Counted from the first letter of the stretch, positions 35,892 through 46,500 are shown. The stretch is 64,000 nt of DNA from Paenibacillus pectinilyticus (GCF_001700435.1 NZ_LYPC01000022.1:228087-292086); one strand, 5' to 3'. Translations and numbers: made by a program. Notes: generated by a model not told the origin, from the sequence alone.

Positions 35892-37066
35892 TGTTTGATC
35901 TCCTGTACTTTTAATTGTAGAGGCGGTCCAGCCATTCCAGTTCCAACCATTAATTTGACATCGACGGAGACGTCTACCTCTGGAAACTTCTCTTCCCAAT
36001 GGTCTTTCACTACTTTCCACACCTTCGGATGATTGCGATAAATTTCTCTACCGAAACCCATGCTATCTACCTTGAATCGCTTTTGAACTTTGGATAATAC
36101 ATCTCTAACTTGTTGCTCAACGGAATCTTCGAATAGATGCTGTACAAGCTCAAGATTTTTCGGCAGAGAGATATCCAGCGGGGAATTATTTTCGGAGAGA
36201 CTTCCTTCTCCATACAGCTGAATGACCATCTTAATCTGAGAACCATTTATTTCTGTAGAAATTCTTCGATTAGCATCGTTCAAAAGCATCCCTATGTTAC
36301 CGTCACCTTCTGGTAAATCAGCATTGATCCTACCTTGCTTCATTCGATCGGTTAGCCAATTAAATCCATTTGTTTCTTTTTCATTTAAATAACCGACTAA
36401 TTTTAAGTCTTTAAAAATAGCGGATCCAGCGAGCTTGAATAGTTGATTCTTGTTTGCTGTTAGGCCATCAGATATACCATCAGACTCTATAACCCCCATA
36501 ACCGGACTGATACCTTCACTTGATGCAGCAATAAAAAAATCGCGCAAAGTAACCGCTAACTCGCTCTGTAAATTTTCCATTTCTTTAATGGCCTCGATTG
36601 GCACTTGTTCAAAGGGATATTTGGTTCGTAGAATTTCTCGCCCTTCCCCCCCTTTTACAACCATAATATACGTTTTTAAACGTTGACGCGGATCATGAAT
36701 ATACACATCAAGAATATCTTTAATCCCGTATTTCGCTAATGACTCGCCAATAAAAATAACGCCACGATGTGCGGTAAATAACCTACGGGAACTTTTTTTC
36801 TGTAGCTTTTGAAAAGCTTCGTTGGCATTTTTCCCTGTTGCTGAGATGACAAAAAACTTCTCATTCTGACTGCTGCCTCCACTCCCAGGTCCTCCCTGAC
36901 CAGAAGAAGGAATTGCGATCTGTAGCGATAACATATAATTACCGTTCTCCGTTAAATCAAAAGCTGCACCTGAAATGAAGGCAAGATCATTGATCTCCGT
37001 ACGGTCCCAACAACCGCTTATAATGACTATGATAAGAAGTAAGCCGATGTGTAGGACTGGTTTCAT
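35888..37066 (-). CDS. Spore germinant receptor C subunit (GerAC lipoprotein)
   Basis: 392 residues, lipobox with Cys19 (ISGC), then WDRTEINDLAFISGAAFDL, the family hallmark. The C-terminal block (YRNHPKVWKVVKDHWEEKFPEVDVSVDVKL) matches the other GerAC in this window. It is the second gene of the AA-AC-D operon, and its stop overlaps the D gene start. Confidence 0.94.
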   Translation of the reverse strand: MKPVLHIGLLLIIVIISGCWDRTEINDLAFISGAAFDLTENGNYMLSLQIAIPSSGQGGPGSGGSSQNEKFFVISATGKNANEAFQKLQKKSSRRLFTAHRGVIFIGESLAKYGIKDILDVYIHDPRQRLKTYIMVVKGGEGREILRTKYPFEQVPIEAIKEMENLQSELAVTLRDFFIAASSEGISPVMGVIESDGISDGLTANKNQLFKLAGSAIFKDLKLVGYLNEKETNGFNWLTDRMKQGRINADLPEGDGNIGMLLNDANRRISTEINGSQIKMVIQLYGEGSLSENNSPLDISLPKNLELVQHLFEDSVEQQVRDVLSKVQKRFKVDSMGFGREIYRNHPKVWKVVKDHWEEKFPEVDVSVDVKLMVGTGMAGPPLQLKVQEIKQ

Positions 37067-37102
37067 TCTGATGCGTTTCCTTTCCTCAGTCTTTGATCCA
37101 TC

Positions 37103-38671
37103 CTAGTTGTTATCCGCTGGCTGTTTCCCTTGACTAGGACTTGGTTTTTGACCTTCTGGCTCACGAATAGAATTGAGAGATCCAGTAGCCTGTGGTCGAT
37201 GTGTTTTCGCCCATATGGGTGCTCGGATAATAACATCCTTCAAATTCTTGAATGCCAGAGGAGCAATCGGTGTAAAATAGGGCACGCCAAACGAACGAAG
37301 TTGTGTGATATGTAACAAGATACACATAAACCCCAGTACAATACCATATAGACCAAGCGTACCGGCCAAGAATAGCATCGGAAAGCGAAGCAAACGGATC
37401 CCATTCGCAAAGCTATATCGTGGAATTGTAAACGCAGCAATGCCCGTGATGGATACGATAATGACAATTGGAGCAGATATTATGCCAGCTTGTACAGACG
37501 CCTGACCAATGACCAAGGCCCCTACTATGCTTATCGCTTGCCCTATTTGTTTGGGTAAGCGAATCCCGGCTTCACGCAATGCCTCGAATATGATTTCCAT
37601 TAATAAGGCTTCGACCAGCGCTGGGAATGGAACCGGCTCTCTCGAAGAGGCAATACTCAAAACAAGATTAGTAGGAATCATCTCCTGATGGAATGTCGTA
37701 ATGGCAACATATAAGGGCGGTGCAAATATTGCAATGAATATGAACAGGAACCGGATCCACCGAACAAAAGTAGCGATTGGCCAACGAATATAGTAATCCT
37801 CACTCGCTTGAAGTCCATTCCAAAATGTCATAGGGGCTATTAATACAAATGGGCTGGTATCGACAAGAATGCCTATTTTCCCTTCCAATAACTCTGCAGC
37901 TACAACATCTGGTCGTTCTGTGCTGTGCACAAGTGGAAAAGGAGAGTATGGATTATCTTCAATAAATTCCTCGATATAGCCAGAATCTAGAATTCCGTCA
38001 ATCTGAATCCGAGATACGCGATTTCGAACTTCCTCGACAACTGGTTCAGAAGCAATGCCGGCTATGTAGGTAATAACAACTTTGGTTTGAGAAAACTCCC
38101 CAATTGTATAGGACTCCATTTTAAGTCGTGATGATTTAATCCTGCTCCGTATCAAGCCTATATTCGTTGAAATATTCTCAATAAAACCAACCCTAGGTCC
38201 GCGTATGACGGGTTCAGATGGCGGTTCTTCAAGGCTTCGTTGCGTTTTGCTGATAACATTGACCAAAAAGGCATCGCTGCTGCCCATTGTAAGAACAGCG
38301 GCATGACCGGTTAACACATGAGAAACAATGTCAGCTATTTGGCTTGTGAGTGCCGTACTTCCTATTGAGATCATCGGATCATCTATCAAATGATTTGTCT
38401 CTTGCGATGTCAAAGCTTTCAATATATGATCATCAATCATTTGCTCTTCAACCAGACTTGAAAGGTAGATGACCAACCAATGGTTTTGATCACTCTGCCG
38501 AACTTTACGAAATATGATATCGGAACTATTATGGAAAATACGTGTAAAAGTTAATTCGTTTTGATCCAAATCAGAGGTTAATTGGGTATTTGCTTCTTCT
38601 CCAGATACATGTTCATCTGGAATTTTGGGATACACGGGGCTAATATGCATCCATTTCTTAAACCAATTCAC
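37103..38671 (-). CDS. Spore germinant receptor A subunit (GerAA family)
   Basis: About 522 residues. I place the start at GTG 38671 because TTAGGAGGC lies just upstream; the ATG at 38713 precedes that site. The soluble N-terminal half (FTRIFHNSSDIIFRKV, LDSGYIEEFIEDNPYSPFPLVHSTERPD, KIGILVDTSPFVLIAP) and the membrane half (PFPALVEALLMEIIFEALREAGIRLP) parallel the other GerAA. A C-terminal tail rich in Pro/Gln/Lys is longer than in the first copy. The AA, AC and D genes run in one direction; the B gene runs against them. Confidence 0.93.
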   Translation of the reverse strand: MNWFKKWMHISPVYPKIPDEHVSGEEANTQLTSDLDQNELTFTRIFHNSSDIIFRKVRQSDQNHWLVIYLSSLVEEQMIDDHILKALTSQETNHLIDDPMISIGSTALTSQIADIVSHVLTGHAAVLTMGSSDAFLVNVISKTQRSLEEPPSEPVIRGPRVGFIENISTNIGLIRSRIKSSRLKMESYTIGEFSQTKVVITYIAGIASEPVVEEVRNRVSRIQIDGILDSGYIEEFIEDNPYSPFPLVHSTERPDVVAAELLEGKIGILVDTSPFVLIAPMTFWNGLQASEDYYIRWPIATFVRWIRFLFIFIAIFAPPLYVAITTFHQEMIPTNLVLSIASSREPVPFPALVEALLMEIIFEALREAGIRLPKQIGQAISIVGALVIGQASVQAGIISAPIVIIVSITGIAAFTIPRYSFANGIRLLRFPMLFLAGTLGLYGIVLGFMCILLHITQLRSFGVPYFTPIAPLAFKNLKDVIIRAPIWAKTHRPQATGSLNSIREPEGQKPSPSQGKQPADNN

Positions 38672-38788
38672 AACATAGCCTCCTAATAAACACTGATAGA
38701 TATATATTTCCATTTTTCGTCAAAAATATTCTAGAACAGAGTTGATCTTTTATTACTGAATACCCCAGAATTCTTACGGATATAAAGA

Positions 38789-38820
38789 AAAATCCTCACT
38801 TAGTTAAGTGAGGATTTTTA
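38789..38820. terminator. Terminator after tautomerase gene
   Basis: AAAAATCCTCACTT-agtt-AAGTGAGGATTTTT, perfect stem with A and T tracts. Confidence 0.85.
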
Positions 38821-38858
38821 ATATGCTTAATTAAAAGTTTCTATTGTATGCTCTGCAG

Positions 38859-39086
38859 TTATTGGGAACGTTGTTTGCGATATTCAAGTGCTGGCAGTCC
38901 GCCCCATCCCCAATTCTCTGTATCAACTTCCTCAATAATGACATGTGTAGAATCCAATGGCTTATGAAGTACTTCGAGTAAAAGTTCACTGACACCTTTG
39001 ATGAGCGCTGCCTTCTCCTCAGCTGTGACAGACTGACGATCAGGGGTAGTTCCCTCTCGGGTTACTTTAATGGTAACGACGGGCAT
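38859..39086 (-). CDS. 4-oxalocrotonate-tautomerase-family protein
   Basis: 75 residues starting MPVVTIKVTREG. Pro2, exposed after Met removal, is the catalytic base of the family, so I choose the ATG at 39086 (with AAGGAGG upstream) over 39110. Family-typical SELLLEVLHKP and VIIEEVDTENWGWGG follow. It is the last gene of a probable three-gene redox operon with the reductase and NIPSNAP genes. Confidence 0.92.
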   Translation of the reverse strand: MPVVTIKVTREGTTPDRQSVTAEEKAALIKGVSELLLEVLHKPLDSTHVIIEEVDTENWGWGGLPALEYRKQRSQ

Positions 39087-39159
39087 TATCTTAACCTCCT
39101 TGACATGCATTGTTTATCGCGTGCAGGTTGAATCCTTAGATATGTTAATTAGAAAGTTT

Positions 39160-39702
39160 TTATTGTCTAACGCCAAGTGGTTTAACTGTTTTAATATGAT
39201 GAATATAATCCTTCGTACTCTGTGCTAAACGTTCTTCCGTAACGGTAGACGTATCGTTAAGTGCAAAGTGAGGGAGATAGGAAGCGCTAATGAATTCCGC
39301 AAGTGCTTCGATGGGACGTAATAGTTCCTGTAGTGTAAAGCGATTAGATCCAGTTGCTTGATACGACGCTGCTGTGCCATAAGTTGAAATGGCTGCACCT
39401 ATTTCTTTGCCTGCCGTTTTAGAGCCATCTGGTCCATAAGCCCAACCATATTGTAAGACAGTATCAAACCACTTCTTAAGCAAAGACGGTGAACTGTACC
39501 AATAAAGCGGGTATTGGAAAATAATCCGATCATGTGCCTCAATGAGTTTCTGCTCTTTCGCGACATCGATATTTTCATCCGGATATTCTTTGTATAGTTC
39601 ATGAATAGTGAATCCACCATCCTTCTGCAAACCTTCAAGCCAAGATTTATTCCAGTTAGATGTTTCAATGTTAGGATGCGTTACGATGACTAAAGTTTTC
39701 AT
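39160..39702 (-). CDS. Flavodoxin-fold NAD(P)H oxidoreductase
   Basis: 180 residues of the KefF/MdaB/YwrO-type quinone-reductase family: KTLVIVTHPNIETSNWNKSWLEGL at the FMN site, IIFQYPLYWYSSPSLLKKWFDTVLQYGWAY and GKEIGAAISTYGTAASYQATGSNRFTLQELLRPIEAL. It would reduce quinones or xenobiotics with NAD(P)H. It lies between the NIPSNAP and tautomerase genes on the same strand. Confidence 0.92.
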   Translation of the reverse strand: MKTLVIVTHPNIETSNWNKSWLEGLQKDGGFTIHELYKEYPDENIDVAKEQKLIEAHDRIIFQYPLYWYSSPSLLKKWFDTVLQYGWAYGPDGSKTAGKEIGAAISTYGTAASYQATGSNRFTLQELLRPIEALAEFISASYLPHFALNDTSTVTEERLAQSTKDYIHHIKTVKPLGVRQ

Positions 39703-39763
39703 TTATAATTGCTCCATTCTAAGTTGTATTTGTTAGTAGAAAGATAGGTTACCTTAACGATTA

Positions 39764-40087
39764 TCAATTGTTCTCGAAAAAAGAAACATTTTTCATAAAT
39801 ATACTTTCTTGTTTATGAACTAACGCTCCGTCAAGTTCTGAAATTCGTTTCACTTCAATCCATTCAGGATCATTGCGAAAACGGTCATAGTTCAGATTGC
39901 GCATTTCCATATTGGGATGCTCAACTATATAATATAGTCGGTTATTTGCTTCATCGATATCTTCCCAAAATTGCGTCACTTTCATGCCATGTTTCATAAA
40001 TAGTTGAATAACATGGTCACTGAACCTATCTTGAATTGCCTTCATCTTACCTGGGTGAACGTGATAGATTCGCAGTTCATACAACAT
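39764..40087 (-). CDS. NIPSNAP-family protein
   Basis: 107 residues; MLYELRIYHVHPGKMKAIQDRF and VTQFWEDIDEANNRLYYIVEH are the family pattern (dimeric alpha/beta ferredoxin-like fold). Function unknown in bacteria. First gene of the small redox operon; an unusual pair of operator-like sites lies upstream. Confidence 0.9.
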   Translation of the reverse strand: MLYELRIYHVHPGKMKAIQDRFSDHVIQLFMKHGMKVTQFWEDIDEANNRLYYIVEHPNMEMRNLNYDRFRNDPEWIEVKRISELDGALVHKQESIFMKNVSFFENN

Positions 40088-40210
40088 GTCTACTCACCTC
40101 CTGTTATCAATATAAAAAATATCCATAACCTTATCAGTATGTGCTAACTATTCCTATCTCATTTTGTTACTATTTTTCTTACCATTGACCAGCGTTTACA
40201 TCCCCTTATT

Positions 40211-40231
40211 GTCTACCTATTAAAAGGTAGA
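40211..40231. promoter_or_regulatory. Operator-like repeat, copy 1
   Basis: A 21-bp element beginning GTCTACCTA and ending AAAAGGTAGA, with internal CTACCT/AGGTAG symmetry. It matches copy 2 (40303-40323, read on the minus strand) at 19 of 21 positions. Confidence 0.5.
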
Positions 40232-40247
40232 TGATTGTTAATAAAAT

Positions 40248-40279
40248 TATCCGCCCTTATTTTTAGGCTAAAGCGGATA
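40248..40279. terminator. Hairpin between two operator-like repeats
   Basis: TATCCGC (40248-40254) pairs with GCGGATA (40273-40279), with CCT/AGG inside; followed by few T residues. A weak terminator of the membrane-protein gene (minus strand), or a structural partner of the flanking repeats. Confidence 0.4.
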
Positions 40280-40302
40280 GTAAGTTATCGTCATGTTGTG
40301 AT

Positions 40303-40323
40303 TCTACCTTTTAGTAGATAGAC
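40303..40323. promoter_or_regulatory. Operator-like repeat, copy 2 (inverted)
   Basis: On the minus strand it begins GTCTATCTA and ends AAAAGGTAGA, differing from copy 1 at two positions; together the two copies form a 113-bp inverted pair around a hairpin. Confidence 0.5.
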
Positions 40324-40338
40324 TGTCAACCTGTATAT

Positions 40339-41244
40339 TTATGGATTACTCCGATTTGATTTAAATTGACGGTATCCCGCAGTCAAACACATCAATAATC
40401 CAGTTGTCACAAATACACCAACAGGAAACCCCCATGTTCCCCATGCTGGGACGATAAGCGGCATTAAAGAAACACCAAATGCCACAGGTACAGGCGATTT
40501 AAACAACGTACAAAGCAGCATCGTTATCAAAACATTGACGACACCAACCCAAATGATGGATCCTCCCAATAAGTGATACACGCCAACTGAAAGAACAGCT
40601 GTAGTAGTCAGAACTGCTAAACGAGACGGAATCAGTTTCCAAGCAAATTTCTCAGCATGAAAGACTTCGAATATGAGGGCAAATACGGGAGGAACTACCA
40701 AGACTTCTAGCTTAGTTACAAAGCCAAGACCAATCCAAACCCCTAATACAAGCGTTATGATAAGCGTATCTGTTTTCTTCCGAAATTGAAGGGGACCTCC
40801 CTGTAACGATTCCGGCTTTCTCAATTTAAATGCAGCTAACATAATCACAAATGTAAAAACACAAGTTGAGATTGCAAATACGTAGTCATGTAGTTCTAAA
40901 AAGATCGGCAGTAATGTTGCAGGAATCGTTGGTCCAAAATTCACGCGAAATATATGCATAAGAATAACAACAACCACTAGCCCTACCCATATTTTAGCCA
41001 AGGGACTTAAAGATAACTCGTTAAAAGAAGTACCAAGGAATGCACCTAAAGTTGGGGAAAGCCACAAATGGACTGGTTTCTTTATCCAATGAGGAACTCT
41101 AAATACTATAATCCCCATGGCCATACCGGCAATTTCCGGGAAAAGAATATCCGTTTCTTGGAGAACGACAGAACTAACAAGCATGACAAAAACGAATAGG
41201 TAAGCAACTATAAACTTTCTGGTTAACAGAATATTCCATCCCAT
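40339..41244 (-). CDS. Polytopic membrane protein of unknown function
   Basis: 301 residues with about nine or ten hydrophobic helices and short loops (FPEIAGMAMGIIVFRVPHWIKKPVHLWLSP; VAFGVSLMPLIVPAWGTWGFPVGVF). Its general look is that of small HPP-like or permease-like proteins, but I cannot assign a family. It lies downstream of the LysR gene (73 bp) on the same strand. Confidence 0.55.
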   Translation of the reverse strand: MGWNILLTRKFIVAYLFVFVMLVSSVVLQETDILFPEIAGMAMGIIVFRVPHWIKKPVHLWLSPTLGAFLGTSFNELSLSPLAKIWVGLVVVVILMHIFRVNFGPTIPATLLPIFLELHDYVFAISTCVFTFVIMLAAFKLRKPESLQGGPLQFRKKTDTLIITLVLGVWIGLGFVTKLEVLVVPPVFALIFEVFHAEKFAWKLIPSRLAVLTTTAVLSVGVYHLLGGSIIWVGVVNVLITMLLCTLFKSPVPVAFGVSLMPLIVPAWGTWGFPVGVFVTTGLLMCLTAGYRQFKSNRSNP

Positions 41245-41316
41245 TTGATTCTACTCCTTTCAAAGACGAACCTGTCGTATCTAAAAGTGCCTAAAATTAA
41301 CGCAAATAATTCGTTA

Positions 41317-42237
41317 TTAACCTTCAAGATCACAATAAGCTGTATGCTCTTCCTTTTTAATGGAATTAATGTACGAAAGTATGAGTTCGATAAAGCCGCT
41401 TGCAGCCTGTCCCACATATTTATCTTTATGATAAACGATTGCTACCTCTCGACAGAGCCTTGGGTTTACAATGGGAATGATGATTAAATCTTCATATTGT
41501 TGCATTTCAATTAAAGTATTAGAGAGAATTGTGGCTCCAATTCCCGACCTTACTAAATTAAATAAAGAATCAATCGTCGTTGTTTCAATAAATGGTTTCA
41601 ATTCTAGCCCTTCTTTTTTGCAAGTAAAATCAATTAATTGTCGGCAACGGTGTGTTTCAGGAAACATCACAATCGGAGTTGTAACGACTTCCTCCAAATT
41701 AATTTGCTGGTAGCCGGATAACGGATGGTTAGCCGTAGTTACGAAATAGAACGCTTCTCTATAAAGCGGTTTTATCACCAATTTATCATCTTCTACGGGC
41801 AGAATAGAAAGAGCAAAGTCCAGTTCATTTTGCAGAACACGCTCAACAACATCTTCATGAGCAATCAACTTTATGCGAATATTCGGATAATTACGATGAA
41901 AGTCAATAAGAAGAGATGAAACGAGTTCATTTAATTCGCCTGGCAAAGCACCAATCGACAGGGTGCCGCGTTCTACTTTCTGCAACTCTTGAATTTGCTC
42001 GCGTGCATTTGCTAAAGATCCCAAAGCTTTATGGCAGTTTTGGTACAAAATCATACCTGCTTCGGTAATCATCGTCTTCTTCCCTATTCGATCAAATAAT
42101 CTAACATTAAGCTCATTCTCTAGCGCCTTAATTTGATGACTTAACGTAGGTTGTGTGATTCCTAGCTTTTCGGCAGCTCGCGTGAAATGGAGTTCTTCAC
42201 ATGTCGTCATAAAATATTCTAATTGTCTTATTTCCAT
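41317..42237 (-). CDS. LysR-family transcriptional regulator
   Basis: 306 residues. HTH near residues 18-40 (FTRAAEKLGITQPTLSHQIKALENEL), then effector domain (GTLSIGALPGELNELVSSLL; DFALSILPVEDDKL; GIGATILSNTL). It sits between the TDT/SLAC1-like channel gene and the membrane-protein gene, all minus strand, and may control either. Confidence 0.92.
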   Translation of the reverse strand: MEIRQLEYFMTTCEELHFTRAAEKLGITQPTLSHQIKALENELNVRLFDRIGKKTMITEAGMILYQNCHKALGSLANAREQIQELQKVERGTLSIGALPGELNELVSSLLIDFHRNYPNIRIKLIAHEDVVERVLQNELDFALSILPVEDDKLVIKPLYREAFYFVTTANHPLSGYQQINLEEVVTTPIVMFPETHRCRQLIDFTCKKEGLELKPFIETTTIDSLFNLVRSGIGATILSNTLIEMQQYEDLIIIPIVNPRLCREVAIVYHKDKYVGQAASGFIELILSYINSIKKEEHTAYCDLEG

Positions 42238-42336
42238 TCTTATTCACCTCATGGCGCCCACTCGTTACCGATATTCTAAGAGCACTTGATTCATATCCCC
42301 TATTGTGCCCTATTATCATTTAAATTGAAACTTGAA

Positions 42337-43320
42337 TTACCCTTTAAGTAATTTGCCGTTGAAAAGAATATTTAGCGTTCGAATAAATAGCACGATCAGA
42401 ACGATACTAAGCAATGTTAGAATAATCGCGGCGATGGCGACTAACAACCACGAATGCACGAACAAAGCATATTTAATAGCTGCATTGCTAAGCGCGGCCA
42501 TCGGAAAGCTTACACCCCACCATGAAACGCCAAAAGGTACTGACTTTTTGAAAACTTTAAAGAAGAGAACGATAAATAAAAATAAACCAAAGTAAAATAA
42601 CAGAGATGCGAACTGATCAATTCGTTGCGTGAAATTCGTATAGCTAAGAAAACCCACCTCAAATGGTCCTATCAAAATGAGCAGCGACGGCGTTAAGCCT
42701 GCTGGCAATGGAGCTTGGTGGATCAATCTGGCTAAGATCAGAGTGAAGAAAACTAATGCAGCAATTCCACCGATCGCTAAACACAACAGGTTAATTTCAT
42801 GCGCCCAAGGAAATGGCATCGTTCCACCAGCGACGCCAACGTCAAGTGATGCTACAACTGGGATAAGCCATGCAGGAACGGCATTGCCTAGTTCTTGATT
42901 TCCTTTTAACAATCGTGAAACAAAGACATAACTAAGCACCAATGTGGTTGCCGTCCCAATGATCCAAAGCGTTTGACCTGCTATCTCACTATAGATACCT
43001 ACTATAGATGAAAGTAATAGAATAGAAATCGGTATTGTACCGAAAAAATTGCCCAGGATAGGATGCACAAATTCGTCTGCTACTTTCTGAGGATATAGCA
43101 TCCATTTGGACAAATATCCTATACTTAAAGCGATAAACATAAGAACCGCAACAATTCCAATACAATCTGCAATAACCGGAGAACTCCCAAATAATTTGCT
43201 AGCTTGTCGCCAAGCCAAAGATAAACCCGAAATCCCCATTACAGATGCAAATAAGTTAACGGGCAAGAATTGAACGGAACCGATATTGTTTTGTTTCTGA
43301 ACAATCGATATGGTCTGCAT
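42337..43320 (-). CDS. SLAC1/TDT-family anion channel or transporter
   Basis: 327 residues, ten helices. The start (LPVNLFASVMGISGLSLAWRQASKLFG), LGNFFGTIPISILLLSSIVGIYS and PFGVSWWGVSFPMAALSNAAIKYA resemble the TehA/SLAC1/Mae1 family, which move anions such as malate, nitrate, chloride or sulfite, or confer tellurite tolerance. The substrate is not readable. Confidence 0.87.
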   Translation of the reverse strand: MQTISIVQKQNNIGSVQFLPVNLFASVMGISGLSLAWRQASKLFGSSPVIADCIGIVAVLMFIALSIGYLSKWMLYPQKVADEFVHPILGNFFGTIPISILLLSSIVGIYSEIAGQTLWIIGTATTLVLSYVFVSRLLKGNQELGNAVPAWLIPVVASLDVGVAGGTMPFPWAHEINLLCLAIGGIAALVFFTLILARLIHQAPLPAGLTPSLLILIGPFEVGFLSYTNFTQRIDQFASLLFYFGLFLFIVLFFKVFKKSVPFGVSWWGVSFPMAALSNAAIKYALFVHSWLLVAIAAIILTLLSIVLIVLFIRTLNILFNGKLLKG

Positions 43321-43483
43321 CGTTAAATCACCTATTTTCTTTTTTTCTCTTCGAAGGACTCCCTTATCTTAACCTTGTCCCATAATGCGATCAATATCGT
43401 TGTTTCTATGATTTCGATAGACAGGACGATTCTAATCCGATAGGAAATCGAGAATTATACGGTAGATATAAACAGAAACAGCC

Positions 43484-43512
43484 CTCAAAGGTTGTTAAGA
43501 ACTTCCTTTGAG
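43484..43512. terminator. Terminator after FAD oxidoreductase gene
   Basis: CTCAAAGG (43484-43491) pairs with CCTTTGAG (43505-43512); minus-strand flank is T-rich. Loop 13 bases. Confidence 0.6.
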
Positions 43513-43537
43513 AGCGGTGAACTGACACATTTTTATA

Positions 43538-44896
43538 TTAGCGTTTCCCGATCCGCGCTGGAGGAATACTTTGCGGATTGTTAAAGACATTGGTAGGGTC
43601 ATATTTAGCTTTGACTCTCCGCAATCTTGCGTAGTTTTTGCCATAATAGACGGGGCCTGAGCATTTTATACCTTGGTCTGGAACGTTGATATAAGAACCT
43701 ACGATATAAGGCTGCAGCTTCTTCCTGGTGTTCCGAGTTAAAGCAATATTTCTAGCTGCGTGAGATGGCTTAACCCATGAGGTGTTCCACTCCACATAGA
43801 ATTGGGGATCACGCCAATAGAACGCGGTAGCTTTAGGAGCGATGCGGCGTATGGCCCCTCCCCAGTTGAGGAAGAAGAAGCCAGCCGGAGTACCTCCCTC
43901 TGCTTTTTCTAGAAATTTACGAATGGTCTTATAGGCTTTATCTGGGAATGGGCGTCTGCCGAAACCACTAGAGAATTGGTTACTAAACTTCTGAGTAAGT
44001 ATTGGATCAGGTGCTAACAAAAACTTCGTGGCTTCCAAGTACGGCAAGTTCTTGATGGTTTTTTCAATGGGTGTTCCCACACTTAAAATAGGTTCTAAAA
44101 AGCGAAGCGCTTCTTTTTTTGAACCGAGGAAGAGTCCTAACATACTCACATTGCCGCCCTTTTTGGGACCAACGGATAACTCACTACCCAGTTTGGTACT
44201 AGTGGACGGTGCCCATAGCTGCCATTTCTTTACGACCGCTTCGAACTGATTCCATGGCCACGTGACATGAAAGACGGTAGCCTTGGCTGGAGCGCGAAGC
44301 ACTTTAAATTTATATTTCGTATAGACGCCAAAGTTTCCTCCGCCACCACCACGGGAAGCCCATAGAAGATCGCTATGGCATTTTTTATTAGCTCGAATCA
44401 CTTTTCCCTTTGCATCGACCATTTCGATTTCGAGAAGATTATCGCTAATGAGGCCGGTCGTCCGTTGCAGTGGCCCGATTCCACCGCCAAGTGTAATTCC
44501 GCCGATTCCTACGGAAGGGCTGTCGCCAAATGGAGCAATAAAACCTTTTCTGGCTAGCGTATCTACTACTCTTCCCACCCGATTGCCTGACTCCACAACA
44601 ACTGTTCCAAGTTTTCTATTGAGCTGAATTTTCTTCATTTCACTTACATCAATAACTATGCCGCCATTGACCTGTGACAGATTCGTTTCCAAGGCATGTC
44701 TTCCGCTTCTTGGTCGAATCGGGACATTATTTCTTCGTGCCCATCTAATCGCATTTGCTACATCTTTGGTTCGAAGTGCAAACACAAATACTTTCGGAAA
44801 TCTGTCCGTATGAGGATCCCAATTTTTACGCGCTGCATTATAACCCGGATCTCCTTTAAAGATCACACGCCCTGTAAGTCCCGTTTTTGATATCAC
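43538..44896 (-). CDS. FAD-linked oxidoreductase, berberine-bridge-enzyme type
   Basis: 452 residues. PCMH-type FAD domain: RPRSGRHALE with His67, the expected 8-alpha-histidyl FAD attachment site, then GGIVIDVSEMKKIQ, GIGGITLGGGIGPLQRTTGLISDNL and SRGGGGGNFGVYTKYKF. The C-terminal BBE motif (RRVKAKYDPTNVFNNPQSIPP) contacts the flavin. The second covalent link (Cys) of double-linked relatives is replaced by Thr. It probably oxidises a sugar or phenolic substrate with O2; unknown. Confidence 0.9.
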   Translation of the reverse strand: MISKTGLTGRVIFKGDPGYNAARKNWDPHTDRFPKVFVFALRTKDVANAIRWARRNNVPIRPRSGRHALETNLSQVNGGIVIDVSEMKKIQLNRKLGTVVVESGNRVGRVVDTLARKGFIAPFGDSPSVGIGGITLGGGIGPLQRTTGLISDNLLEIEMVDAKGKVIRANKKCHSDLLWASRGGGGGNFGVYTKYKFKVLRAPAKATVFHVTWPWNQFEAVVKKWQLWAPSTSTKLGSELSVGPKKGGNVSMLGLFLGSKKEALRFLEPILSVGTPIEKTIKNLPYLEATKFLLAPDPILTQKFSNQFSSGFGRRPFPDKAYKTIRKFLEKAEGGTPAGFFFLNWGGAIRRIAPKATAFYWRDPQFYVEWNTSWVKPSHAARNIALTRNTRKKLQPYIVGSYINVPDQGIKCSGPVYYGKNYARLRRVKAKYDPTNVFNNPQSIPPARIGKR

Positions 44897-45159
44897 AACT
44901 CCAACTCCTTATGGGTTACTGCCGGTTCATGGAGAACATTAACAAACCATGCCCTCTACATCGTACGCAGGACACTCGTCACGGGTATGGGCTTATTGGC
45001 ATTGATCAATATTTCCTTTTTCAACGGTTAGAGTTTTCAAACCATAGTGAGAGGATTAGGCAATCATTTAACACGAATGGGATACCGTCCACTCCGTCAT
45101 CTGAAGCATAATAAGGATGTGATAAGAGGAGATAATACATCGCATTGAGTACCACTTGA

Positions 45160-46041
<882 letters not shown>

Positions 46042-46047
46042 GCAAGG

Positions 46048-46500
46048 CTACAGACGTTTTTCCTCTACAATCACAGACATATATACGTCTATGAGGTCTT
46101 CACTGTCTATTTTAAAAGCAAACCGTTCGTAAAGGCGTTTAGCAGAACTTCCTTGCAGAACATTTAATGTCACACGTTTTCCAATGACTTCCTGTTGTTG
46201 AAGCAATTTTTCTAGGACTTGAGAACCGATCCCTTTACCTTGGTAATTCGGAGAAATATAAAAATGTTCTAATAAGTAACCATCCAACGTTGGTTTAAGA
46301 GCCACGCAGCCAACAAATTCAGCATTCGATTCAATAATCCAAGTGTGAACGGGGTCAAATGAATGACGGAAGCGCTGACGAACCTTCGCTTCATCAAACC
46401 TTCTTAACCTGGTTAAATCATTTCGTAGGACAATTGCGCGTAAATTAGCAAGCATTTCAACATCAGATTTATGAGATTGACGTAGATTAATCGGAATCAT
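46048..46500 (-). CDS. GNAT-family N-acetyltransferase
   Basis: 150 residues. CoA-binding motif A is YISPNYQGKGIGSQVLEKLL; strand 4 ends FVGCVALKP. Substrate unknown. Convergent with the aldo/keto reductase gene. Confidence 0.92.
   Translation of the reverse strand: MIPINLRQSHKSDVEMLANLRAIVLRNDLTRLRRFDEAKVRQRFRHSFDPVHTWIIESNAEFVGCVALKPTLDGYLLEHFYISPNYQGKGIGSQVLEKLLQQQEVIGKRVTLNVLQGSSAKRLYERFAFKIDSEDLIDVYMSVIVEEKRL

Noticed and set aside
35661..36020. 119-residue version of the D-type protein
   Set aside because: The first 43 residues lie inside the C-subunit coding region and are Arg-rich; the ATG overlapping the C stop is the natural start.
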